Positions 33,780-41,467 of a DNA stretch of 64,000 nt are shown piece after piece. A model generated the notes under the pieces. It was not told the DNA's origin. It saw nothing but the letters and a program-made list of their open reading frames with translations, and made no database searches. Origin of the DNA: CAZFLD01 sp964519835. GTDB taxonomy: Bacteria > Spirochaetota > Spirochaetia > DSM-27196 > CAZFLD01. Position numbers and translations under genes: made by a program. The stretch's first letter is position 1; every line of letters begins with the position of its first letter. The stretch is from the NCBI GenBank assembly GCA_964519835.1, contig CAZFLD010000010.1, positions 19,122 through 83,121 on the forward strand, read 5' to 3'.

Positions 33780-34933
33780 AAAGCAACGCGATTCCGGCCG
33801 TTGTCGCCGTCCTCCTTGTCACATATCTGGCCGGTAGCTACATCGATAGCCTGTTCCTGATCGTTTTTTGGGGCTTGATTGTCTATGCCGCGCTTGCGGC
33901 AGGGGTAACCTTCCTGGCCCTAGAGTCCGTACGCCTCTCCGAGGAGTACAGCACCGATCACCCGGAAAAGGGGTCGGTGGTACGGTACTCGGTGTCGGTA
34001 GCGAGGGAAGGTCCGTGGCCGTACGGTCGCATTCGTCTCGAGATGGTCGGAACACGAAGGGGCTTTTCGATCGGTTTGACGGACAAGTATCTGCGCCTCA
34101 GACGGGGGGCACGGGAGGTTTTCTCCTACCGAGTAAGCTGCCCCTACCGAGGCATTTACGTCGTGGGGGTCGGCCGTGTTGGTGTTACGGATCCCCTCGG
34201 GCTGTTCACCTTCTACCGCCGATTGTCCGCCCGAACGTTTTACGTGTATCCCAGGCGGCTCCGCGCCCGACCGACGCGGGAGTCCACACGCGGTGTAACA
34301 CTTGTGGCGGGTGGCATGGCGTCGGGAAGTGTTGCCGATCCTCTCTTGTTTCGTAGTCTCAGGCCGTTTGCCTACGGCGACGCCGCGCGCGACATCGACT
34401 GGAAGCGGAGCGCCGCCTTAGGGGTGCCGGTCACAAAGGAATACGAGTCGACGGCGGACGATGTTGCAACGATCATCGTGGATACTCGACCCTCCGGCCT
34501 GTCCGGCGAAGAGTTGTTTCGCGCCGAAGATGCCTGCGTCGAGTCGGCGTTGGCGCTTGGATCTCGGTTCGTCTCGCAGGGCACCCGGTGCTCGATTGTT
34601 GGTGCGGGGTGGGGACGGTTCCCATTGGCGGGCCGCGGGTTGGCGGACTGCCGCTGCGCGACGTTGGCACTTTTTTTCCGTGGTCGCGTCGGTCCGATCG
34701 GTCTGCTCCGTAGTGAGGTCTCCGTCATGTCGTCGCCGGGGCTCGTGACGGTGGTTAGCCATAGCTCAGACTGTCTGGGATTGACCGAAAAGTTTCATGG
34801 GCACGAGCTTGCAGTCGTCTATGTTCTTACCGGTGGTCCGGAGGAGCGAGTCCGGGCTCTCGACCGGGCTCGGTTGCTTAGAAACGAGGGGCGGCCGATC
34901 GAGGTGGTGGAGAGTGCCGAAGATCTCTGTTAG
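33776..34933 (+). CDS. DUF58 protein
   Basis: 385 residues. Two hydrophobic segments at the N-terminus anchor it in the membrane; the DUF58 signature FAYGDAARDIDWKRSAALG lies near residue 205, followed by a VWA-like fold (VATIIVDTRPSG). DUF58 proteins are usual partners of MoxR ATPases and transglutaminase-like membrane proteins. The ATG overlaps the MoxR stop (ATGA), showing translational coupling. Confidence 0.9.
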   Translation: MKSNAIPAVVAVLLVTYLAGSYIDSLFLIVFWGLIVYAALAAGVTFLALESVRLSEEYSTDHPEKGSVVRYSVSVAREGPWPYGRIRLEMVGTRRGFSIGLTDKYLRLRRGAREVFSYRVSCPYRGIYVVGVGRVGVTDPLGLFTFYRRLSARTFYVYPRRLRARPTRESTRGVTLVAGGMASGSVADPLLFRSLRPFAYGDAARDIDWKRSAALGVPVTKEYESTADDVATIIVDTRPSGLSGEELFRAEDACVESALALGSRFVSQGTRCSIVGAGWGRFPLAGRGLADCRCATLALFFRGRVGPIGLLRSEVSVMSSPGLVTVVSHSSDCLGLTEKFHGHELAVVYVLTGGPEERVRALDRARLLRNEGRPIEVVESAEDLC

Positions 34934-34946
34934 GCACATACTTCCC

Positions 34947-36980
34947 ATGGCGCTCCGGACGCTTGTGTTTGCGGTGTTGAGTCTTGCACCACCGATTGTT
35001 TGGTTCTTCGTGACCGACGCCGGCGGACCGCTTTGGCTTCCCATTGCCGGAACAGCGGCGGTTGGTCCGTGGGCGGTGTTTGGTGCACATGTTTCCTCAA
35101 CGCGCCCGATCATTGCACGGGTCTATGCTGCCGTTGCAGTCACCGCCTGGTCCACCGTAGCCATTGTGTTTTTGGTCAATGCGGTAATTATTCCCTTTTC
35201 GGCGTACGTTGCGTGGTTTGACCGGTTACAGCAGGCCCGGCCTGGTGGATCGGTTGCTTACGTATTTCTACTCGCCGCCGCTATGCTCAGCAATGCCGGA
35301 GCGGTGCTTGTTGTCGGGTCGAGGACCTTTGTGGCAAACAGGGGATTCCACCGCGCACTTGGGGCGCTGTTTGCTTGGGCGGCCGGTGTGATTGTGCCCC
35401 TCGCGATTGCCCTCGGTGATTCCCGGCTTATGCTCGCATGGGTGCTCGCAGCCGGCGCCGCGGTAGTGGTTGCCTCCGGGAAGGCCGTACTGGGCGCCTT
35501 TGTCCTCGTGTCGGTGGCCGTCGGTATCCCTGCGCTCGCAATTCGCGATTCGCTTCCGGCGGGAAGCGCTCTCGTGGACAATAGCGCCGCTCCGTTTTTC
35601 CGGCGTGTGGTAGTTGATTTTATCCCCAATTATCCCCTTATATTCTCGATTCCCGGCTACGGGTTTGGTCACAACTCGAGCCAATTGGGCGGCCGACCGG
35701 TCTTGAGCGCGGGACCGGTTTTCAACGTAGAGGCGGTATCCCCGGGTACGTACTACCTACGCAGCGCGGTGTTCACACGCTATTTCGGCGACGCGTGGGG
35801 CGTTTCACAGCACGGTGCCACAGTTGACAGCGAGGAAGAGGAAGGGCAACGTAACTCCATTGTGCAGCGCCTGTCCGAAGCGGGTGTACTGTCGAGTCCG
35901 GCGGAGCTACGGATCACCATACGAACCGAGCTATACCAGGCAATTCCCCATACACTCGACACGGTCGCCTACCGACGTAACGGCGGGACTTGGCAGATCA
36001 TTACCCCGTCCATGCGGGCTGGGGGGATCGCCGCCGACCCACCGTTGTCCTTCGGCGACGTCATCGAGCTACAATTGGTTCCCCCCTCCTTTTTTGTGGC
36101 GGAAGGGGAGGCGCCGAGTACCGTTGAGTTGGCGTCCGACGTGCCGGCAGAGGTCTCAGCCGCCGCACGGGAGGCCGCCCGAGCAGGATTTGCGCCGACG
36201 ATAAACGCGGTGCTCGAGTTGATCCGCCGCGACACAAGCTACAGCCTCGACGTACCGGACCTTCCCCAAGGCGGCGATATTGTACTGCAGCTCCTCAGCA
36301 AAACTAAGGCCGGTTACTGCGTTCACTACGCCGGCGCGTTTTGTGTCCTGTCGGCTCTCAATGACATTCCGGTCCGCTATGTCACCGGCATTCTCGTTGC
36401 TGCATCAGATGAGTACTTTGACACGGAGGTAACCGGTTTTTCCTCGCACGCCTGGGCCGAGGTGTTTGATCCCGCGGGCTACTGGCGAGTTGTGGAGGCA
36501 ACACCACCGATGCAGGCCGACGGCGGCAGGTTTCGGATCGCACGTGACCGGTACACCCAGGCGCAGCTCGCCGCCGCGCTTGCTCGACCGCAGCCGGGTC
36601 CTGAGGAGTCGAACGGCGCCGGCCTTGCTCCGTGGTTGCCGCCGATGTCTGCGGCAATCGTGTTGGCAATTGTGCTGGGAGTGTCCGGTTTTGTCCTGAT
36701 TCGTCGGCGCACGTTGGGGATCAGGTCCTTGGGTCGCCGAGTCGTTGAGATGGGCGAGAAGGACGACATTCCGCCCCCAACGGTGGACGGCTGGACGGAA
36801 TGGCAGAACAGGGCGGCGCGGCGGTACACGTCCATTGCCGCCCACGTTCGGCGGTGCGGCAGCATCCTCCAGGAACGCGCCTTTGCCGGCAGGCGCCCCC
36901 GCAAAATCGATCGAAGTTATCTGTCGATGACGGTAAAACAAATGCGGCGCGTACGCAGACAATCCGTCAACAGGAGATGA
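34947..36980 (+). CDS. membrane transglutaminase-like protein (TgpA type)
   Basis: 677 residues from the ATG at 34947, or 688 from a GTG at 34914 that overlaps the DUF58 gene. About six membrane helices at the N-terminus and one near residue 605 bracket a periplasmic transglutaminase-like core: Cys in KAGYCVHYAGAFCVLSAL and His in SSHAWAEVF. The third member is normally Asp in a DPT context; here it reads WRVVEATPP, so Glu may replace it. TgpA-like proteins with MoxR and DUF58 form a conserved but poorly understood module. Its stop overlaps the next start. Confidence 0.88.
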   Translation: MALRTLVFAVLSLAPPIVWFFVTDAGGPLWLPIAGTAAVGPWAVFGAHVSSTRPIIARVYAAVAVTAWSTVAIVFLVNAVIIPFSAYVAWFDRLQQARPGGSVAYVFLLAAAMLSNAGAVLVVGSRTFVANRGFHRALGALFAWAAGVIVPLAIALGDSRLMLAWVLAAGAAVVVASGKAVLGAFVLVSVAVGIPALAIRDSLPAGSALVDNSAAPFFRRVVVDFIPNYPLIFSIPGYGFGHNSSQLGGRPVLSAGPVFNVEAVSPGTYYLRSAVFTRYFGDAWGVSQHGATVDSEEEEGQRNSIVQRLSEAGVLSSPAELRITIRTELYQAIPHTLDTVAYRRNGGTWQIITPSMRAGGIAADPPLSFGDVIELQLVPPSFFVAEGEAPSTVELASDVPAEVSAAAREAARAGFAPTINAVLELIRRDTSYSLDVPDLPQGGDIVLQLLSKTKAGYCVHYAGAFCVLSALNDIPVRYVTGILVAASDEYFDTEVTGFSSHAWAEVFDPAGYWRVVEATPPMQADGGRFRIARDRYTQAQLAAALARPQPGPEESNGAGLAPWLPPMSAAIVLAIVLGVSGFVLIRRRTLGIRSLGRRVVEMGEKDDIPPPTVDGWTEWQNRAARRYTSIAAHVRRCGSILQERAFAGRRPRKIDRSYLSMTVKQMRRVRRQSVNRR

Positions 36981-38107
36981 TGGTGGCACGAATCGTATTA
37001 CTTGGCGCGGGGCACGCGCACATGCCCCTTGTTTGTGAGTCTCACAAGCTTGTGGAGGCGGGCCACGAGGTCTGTGTTGTAAGCCCTCGCCCGTATCACT
37101 ACTACTCGGGCATGGGGCCGGGAATGTTCGCCCGTCGGTATACAGAGCTTCAGAACCGGTTTCCCGCCGCAGCCGTTGCCAAAAAAAACGGCGCCTCATT
37201 TGTGATCGGGAAGGCCGTCCGGATCGATCACCAATCCAAGTCAATCACATTGGAGGGCGGCGAAACCGAACGCTACGACGTCCTCTCCTGCAACATAGGC
37301 AGCGACGTCGTCCCTCGCTTTCCGGTTGACGGAGGGAACGTTTTCCCCGTAAAGCCAATCGAAAACCTGGTTACCGCCGGCGGCTATGTGGACTCGTTTG
37401 TGGAGGAGAACGGCGTGTTTCCGACCGTGGTCGTGGTCGGAGCCGGTGTTGGCGGTTCTGAAATGGCCGCTGCCACCGTCGAACTGGCACGGCGTCTTGG
37501 TGTGCGTGCGCGAACGCCACCAACAATCATCGGCCCACGCGGTGTGCTGCCGAGCTACTCAAACGGTATGCGTCGCCGAGTTCGGTCGCTTCTTCGGCGG
37601 CGCGGGGTACAAGTCCTGACCGGCCTCCGTGTGCGGTCGGTCCGGGGTGAGGATCGCACCGTCGTCACGCTGACCTCCGGTCGTGAGCTTCGCTGCGATA
37701 TGGCTTTTCTGTGCACCGGTGTTTCGGTACCGGGGGTGTTTGTCGCATCCGGCCTGAGCAGCGGCGACGACCCGGGCCTCGCGGTGGGACCGACCCTGCA
37801 ATCGGCGCGAGCGAGAAGCATCCTCGGCGGGGGAGACTGTATCAACTTTCTTCCACAACCCTTGGACAAGGTGGGCGTGTACGCGGTCCGTCAGCAGGAA
37901 ATACTCCTTGACAACGTGTTTGCCCTTGCGGCCGGAAGCGCTCAGTTGCGGAGCTTTTCGCCGCAGTCGAGCTACCTGGTCGGGCTAAACATGGGGTTTG
38001 GTAACGGCGTTGTCGGCAAGTGGGGCTTTTCGGTCCAGGGCTACCCGGCATTCGCGCTCAAGGACTACATCGACCGAGGCTTTATTCGCGGGATGCGAAA
38101 CTGCTAA
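36977..38107 (+). CDS. FAD/NAD(P)-dependent oxidoreductase
   Basis: 376 residues. The FAD-binding start VARIVLLGAGHAHMPLV and the second dinucleotide fold TVVVVGAGVGGSEMA mark the pyridine nucleotide-disulfide oxidoreductase family; the GAGHAH form is the one also found fused to selenide-water dikinases and in NDH-2/SQR-like proteins. The C-terminal segment AVRQQEILLDNV is typical. No redox CxxC pair follows the FAD motif. The ATG at 36977 overlaps the previous stop (ATGA), with a second ATG at 36980. The electron acceptor is unknown. Confidence 0.88.
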   Translation: MMVARIVLLGAGHAHMPLVCESHKLVEAGHEVCVVSPRPYHYYSGMGPGMFARRYTELQNRFPAAAVAKKNGASFVIGKAVRIDHQSKSITLEGGETERYDVLSCNIGSDVVPRFPVDGGNVFPVKPIENLVTAGGYVDSFVEENGVFPTVVVVGAGVGGSEMAAATVELARRLGVRARTPPTIIGPRGVLPSYSNGMRRRVRSLLRRRGVQVLTGLRVRSVRGEDRTVVTLTSGRELRCDMAFLCTGVSVPGVFVASGLSSGDDPGLAVGPTLQSARARSILGGGDCINFLPQPLDKVGVYAVRQQEILLDNVFALAAGSAQLRSFSPQSSYLVGLNMGFGNGVVGKWGFSVQGYPAFALKDYIDRGFIRGMRNC

Positions 38108-38119
38108 TATCCAACCAGC

Positions 38120-39514
38120 GTGGCTCAACAAAACCTGGACAGAATCCTCGTAGTAGACGACGACCAACTCACCGCTGAGCTTTACGGGTCGATCCTGCAA
38201 GATCTCGGCTACAGCCGCATCGATGTGCTCACGGACAGCCGGGAGGTGATGGACTTTGTTGAGTCCCAGACACCCGCGCTAATCGTTCTGGACTTGAATA
38301 TGCCACACATATCCGGGCAGGAGCTTCTGGCGCGCTTGGCACAGTCACATCCTGAGGTAACGACGATTGTCATTACGGCCGTTGAGAGTCTCGAGACCGC
38401 CGTCGAGTGTATGCGGATCGGCGCCTTTGACTATATGACAAAGCCGGTTGAGCCCAGTCGCCTGGCAACCGCCGTCCGCAATGGTCTGCTGGTTCGGCGC
38501 CTACAGGAAGAGGTGGAGGTTTTGTCCACACCCGCTTCCGACGAGCCGCCCGCCCATCCCGAGGCCTTTGTGTCGATCCTGACCGTTTCCGCGGAGATGA
38601 GCCGACTATTCCGGTACATCGAAGCCGTTGCGCCGAGCCCAAAGGCTGTACTCGTTACGGGTGAGAGCGGCACCGGAAAGGAGCTGGTGGCACGCGCCCT
38701 TCACGACGTTTCCGGCGCACAGGGCCGCTTTATTCCGGTAAACGTCTCCGGCCTGGACGATACCGTCTTTTCCGATACGCTTTTTGGCCACAAGCGCGGC
38801 GCTTTCACCGGAGCGGAAACGGACCGTGCGGGATTGATCGAGTCCGCCGCGCGCGGGACTTTGTTTCTCGACGAGATCGGCGATCTGCAAATGCCCTCTC
38901 AAATCAAACTGCTTCGTCTGTTGCAGGAGGGGGAGTACTATCCGCTCGGAAGCGACCGCACCAAACAGAGCAGCGCAAGGATCATCGCCGCCACAAACGT
39001 GGACCTTAAGAAGGCCGAGGCCGAGGGCGAATTCCGCAAGGACCTCTACTACCGCCTGCGTGCCCACCACGTAGAGATTCCTCCGCTTCGGGACAGAAAA
39101 GAGGATTTGCCGATGTTGATTGAGTACTTTGTTGCCGAAAGCGCCGCGCTTCTGGGCAAGCCGGCCCCGGCAGTCTCCCGGGAAGTCGTGCAGTTGTTGT
39201 CCGGCTACTCATTTCCCGGTAACGTCCGAGAGCTTCAATCGATGATCATGGACGCCTTCAGCCGCGACTCCTCCATGACAAGGTCCGTTGACTACCTCCG
39301 GCAATACATCGGTGCGGACGTGAAGGGAGTCGTGGAGGAATCGGAAGAGCGGTTTATCTGGAACGGAACGTTTCCAACACTCGATGAGGTGGAGGACTAC
39401 CTCATCGACGAGGCCCTTCGTATGTCCGAGGGGAACCAGTCTGCCGCCGCGGCAATGTTGGGTGTCTCTCAGTCCACACTGAGTAGAAGACTGCGACGTC
39501 CTCACCGCGAGTGA
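38120..39514 (+). CDS. NtrC-type sigma54-dependent response regulator
   Basis: 464 residues in three domains. The receiver domain (5-120) has the phosphorylation site D58 in LIVLDLNMP and K108. The AAA+ domain has Walker A GESGTGKE (181-188), the sigma54-contacting GAFTGA loop (227-232) and Walker B TLFLDEIGD (247-255). A Fis-type helix-turn-helix closes the protein (NQSAAAAMLGVSQSTLSRRL). It should activate sigma54 promoters when phosphorylated. Only 12 nt separate it from the oxidoreductase gene upstream. Palindromes and a sigma54 promoter lie directly downstream. No sensor kinase is in the window. Confidence 0.95.
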   Translation: MAQQNLDRILVVDDDQLTAELYGSILQDLGYSRIDVLTDSREVMDFVESQTPALIVLDLNMPHISGQELLARLAQSHPEVTTIVITAVESLETAVECMRIGAFDYMTKPVEPSRLATAVRNGLLVRRLQEEVEVLSTPASDEPPAHPEAFVSILTVSAEMSRLFRYIEAVAPSPKAVLVTGESGTGKELVARALHDVSGAQGRFIPVNVSGLDDTVFSDTLFGHKRGAFTGAETDRAGLIESAARGTLFLDEIGDLQMPSQIKLLRLLQEGEYYPLGSDRTKQSSARIIAATNVDLKKAEAEGEFRKDLYYRLRAHHVEIPPLRDRKEDLPMLIEYFVAESAALLGKPAPAVSREVVQLLSGYSFPGNVRELQSMIMDAFSRDSSMTRSVDYLRQYIGADVKGVVEESEERFIWNGTFPTLDEVEDYLIDEALRMSEGNQSAAAAMLGVSQSTLSRRLRRPHRE

Positions 39515-39517
39515 ACT

Positions 39518-39574
39518 CTATGCACTTTGCATAGCCTGCGGAGCCACATTGCATGGCGTTATGCAAATTGCATA
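39518..39574 (+). promoter_or_regulatory. paired enhancer palindromes for the sigma54 activator
   Basis: Site 1 is CTATGCA-CTT-TGCATAG (39518-39534), site 2 TATGCA-AAT-TGCATA (39560-39574). Their centres are 41 bp apart, about four helical turns, so both face the same side. They lie 86 and 127 bp upstream of the -24 element. An extra TTGCAT half-site is at 39549-39554. Confidence 0.75.
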
Positions 39575-39650
39575 GACGCTGGCGCTCGATCCCTCATGAA
39601 CTGTGCGCGCAATTACATACGATAAAACGAGTTACTCGATTTCTCAATTG

Positions 39651-39667
39651 TTGGCACGCGGGTTGCT
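39651..39667 (+). promoter_or_regulatory. sigma54 promoter
   Basis: TTGGCACGCGGGTTGCT matches the -24/-12 consensus TTGGCAC-N5-TTGCT without a mismatch. GG (39653-39654) and GC (39665-39666) are exactly 10 bp apart, as sigma54 requires. The predicted start site is near 39678. Confidence 0.9.
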
Positions 39668-39677
39668 ATGCAAGTGG

Positions 39678-39769
39678 TAGGTAAAAAGTCATTTCAAAAG
39701 CCAGGTAAAAACACATTTTGTTGCCCCCCTGGCCGTCGTCCTAACCCGTCTGGACGGCGGCCTTTTTTT
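39678..39769 (+). ncRNA. predicted sigma54-dependent small RNA
   Basis: A transcript of about 92 nt from the sigma54 start site to an intrinsic terminator. It has no usable reading frame: the nearest ATG (39668) lies upstream of the start site. The 5' half is A-rich and appears unstructured, followed by TTGCCCCCCTGG, a C run that could pair with Shine-Dalgarno sequences, and the terminator hairpin with seven Ts. The layout, next to its presumed activator gene, resembles Qrr RNAs of Vibrio. The length and the start site are predicted from the promoter only. Confidence 0.75.
39731..39769 (+). terminator. strong intrinsic terminator of the small RNA
   Basis: GGCCGTCGTCC (39731-39741) pairs with GGACGGCGGCC (39752-39762) over 11 bp (one G-U), with a 10-nt loop and seven Ts directly after. 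Confidence 0.93.
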
Positions 39770-39770
39770 G

Positions 39771-39843
39771 AACTGGTCCGAAGAGTGTGGTTCGACGGGC
39801 GCGCAACTTGTTGCGCCGACAAAACACACTCTTCGGACCAGTT
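39771..39843. repeat. 73-bp inverted-repeat element
   Basis: AACTGGTCCGAAGAGTGTG (39771-39789) is perfectly complementary to 39825-39843; the 35-bp centre holds a smaller palindrome GCGCAAC-TT-GTTGCGC (39801-39816). It starts 1 nt after the terminator T run. Eighteen bases of the arm recur at 63952-63969, directly at the dcd stop codon. It is probably a dispersed intergenic repeat, either a MITE-like or a REP-like element. Confidence 0.85.
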
Positions 39844-39851
39844 GAGTTTTC

Positions 39852-39881
39852 TTGCATATGGGGCCAGGTGTGGGTTATAAG
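39852..39881 (+). promoter_or_regulatory. sigma70-type promoter of cheY
   Basis: TTGCAT (39852-39857), an 18-nt spacer and TATAAG (39876-39881), followed by a G-rich binding site (GGGGG, 39888-39892) and the ATG at 39896. Confidence 0.6.
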
Positions 39882-39895
39882 GTGTATGGGGGCTT

Positions 39896-40333
39896 ATGAG
39901 AAGCAAAGGTGATTTCCCGGCGGTAAATGAGAAGGACCCTGAAGGGCGTAGATCCGACGGCACTCCGTATCGTGTCCTTGTTGTAGATGACTCGATGTTT
40001 GTTGCCAAACAGCTCACCCAAATTCTAACGTCGGCCGGCTTTGAGGTCGTAGGTACGGCCGGAAACGGGGAAGAGGCCGTCGAGCGCTATAAAGAGCTAC
40101 ACCCCAACATCGATCTGGTCACCATGGACATCACCATGCCCAAGATGGACGGTGTCACGGCTCTGCAAAAAGTCATCGACTTCGACAAGGACGCCGCGGT
40201 CGTGATGATTAGCGCATTGGGCAAAAACGATTTGGTTAAAAACTCTCTGATAATCGGCGCAAAGAATTACATCGTAAAACCGCTCGACCGCGCCAAGGTA
40301 CTCGAGCGAATTGTCGGCGCCCTCAAGAAGTAG
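39896..40333 (+). CDS. CheY-like response regulator
   Basis: 145 residues: a single receiver domain with the acidic pair D31-D32 (VLVVDDSMFVAKQ), phosphorylation site D78 (LVTMDITMPKMDG), Ser/Thr in MISALG and Lys in YIVKPLD. There is no output domain, so it acts by protein contact, as CheY does on the flagellar motor. A 25-residue charged extension precedes the receiver. It has its own promoter and a GGGGG binding site. Its place directly after the sigma54 small RNA may be meaningful, but the strong terminator argues against read-through. Confidence 0.9.
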   Translation: MRSKGDFPAVNEKDPEGRRSDGTPYRVLVVDDSMFVAKQLTQILTSAGFEVVGTAGNGEEAVERYKELHPNIDLVTMDITMPKMDGVTALQKVIDFDKDAAVVMISALGKNDLVKNSLIIGAKNYIVKPLDRAKVLERIVGALKK

Positions 40334-40341
40334 TGGCGTTC

Positions 40342-41376
40342 TTAGGTAGTAGCCGTTCGTCGTGTCTGCTCACGCAGCCACTCCATCAAGCCTGGTAGGT
40401 CGTACGGCCGGCTCGCCACGTATCGCTCCATTCCGGTGGTGTCGCTACGGTCGCTCAAGTTCGAGTTTCCGACAACCTCTTCGATTTCTGAGAACGTGTT
40501 GTTTTCCCACAAATCGCAAACGGTTCGTAATGTGACTGTACCATCCTCGACAGCATCGTCAAACAGCTCGTACAGAGACGAGTCGTCTCGTAGTTCGGGG
40601 TGTGCGGGATGGCTCCATTCCTCTTTGGCCTCATTAGCAAGATCTTCGTCGTCCGGAAGACTAAACGGATGCACGATTGTAATCCATTTGTCGCCGATCT
40701 CACCGGAATGCTCCCGGGCCATTCCTTGCGCGAAGTACCGGGCGCCGGCACGATTCGTGAACCTGTAGAAACCAAGGCTGTCCGCGTACGCGTTTTGTAC
40801 CTTCTGGGAGAGCTCCGGGTCCGAGGCGGCCTTTTTGTACGTGTTGCGGAGCCCTGCGCAAACGGTGGACAAGTAGGGCTCCGGGAATGTCTCGCCGAGA
40901 GAAAAGCACTCCACGAAGTCGATCTCAGAGGGCATACGTCCCCGATATCTGCGGACCAAGAGCGCATCCACAACCCGCTCATAGAACGCGTGAGTATTGC
41001 GAAGCGCCGCCGTTTCCGGCTTTTTGGGCTCATACCAGCCGGCAAAGAAGTTGATAAACGGGTGTAGCCAGCGATCTACCAAGGCGTGGCCGGCGTACGC
41101 CAAAACAAACCGCCCGAGGGCCGAGTCCGGTCCGTGGCCGAGCGCAGCGGCCTTTTTTGCCATCTCGGAGACCAGTTGGCCGTACTTGCTGCGGTGAATA
41201 GAGACGGCGTAGGTGAGCCCCGACGGCATCGTTCGACGGTTGTGATAAAACAGGTCGGGGCCTTGGCTGCCGATGGCCAGGACACGGTCGTCCCGGTGTT
41301 GATTCTCAGCCGCGTGGCCGTCAACGCGGGCGAGTGTGAGTTCGCCATACAAATGGTGGGTCAGGTGAGCAGGCAC
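40342..41376 (-). CDS. zinc-dependent phospholipase C-like protein
   Basis: 344 residues. The start PAHLTHHLYGELTL, the segment AIGSQGPDLFYHNR and the histidine-rich helix AGHALVDRWLHPF match the zinc-dependent phospholipase C superfamily (S1/P1-nuclease fold) found as intracellular forms in Firmicutes and spirochaetes. No signal peptide is seen, so it is likely cytoplasmic and its substrate is unknown. The start is GTG at 41376; it converges with cheY. Confidence 0.8.
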   Translation of the reverse strand: MPAHLTHHLYGELTLARVDGHAAENQHRDDRVLAIGSQGPDLFYHNRRTMPSGLTYAVSIHRSKYGQLVSEMAKKAAALGHGPDSALGRFVLAYAGHALVDRWLHPFINFFAGWYEPKKPETAALRNTHAFYERVVDALLVRRYRGRMPSEIDFVECFSLGETFPEPYLSTVCAGLRNTYKKAASDPELSQKVQNAYADSLGFYRFTNRAGARYFAQGMAREHSGEIGDKWITIVHPFSLPDDEDLANEAKEEWSHPAHPELRDDSSLYELFDDAVEDGTVTLRTVCDLWENNTFSEIEEVVGNSNLSDRSDTTGMERYVASRPYDLPGLMEWLREQTRRTATT

Positions 41377-41467
41377 GCATTCAGAACGTAGTCATTTGCC
41401 CAATATGAGGGCAAGCGTTGCGCCGTCTTTGGTACACAAGCATCCTCAAACCGGGTAGAATCAAGCT

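Noticed and set aside
39668..39880. 70-codon open frame across the small RNA region
   Set aside because: Its ATG lies about 10 nt upstream of the predicted sigma54 start site, the frame runs through a strong terminator and an inverted repeat, and there is no ribosome binding site.
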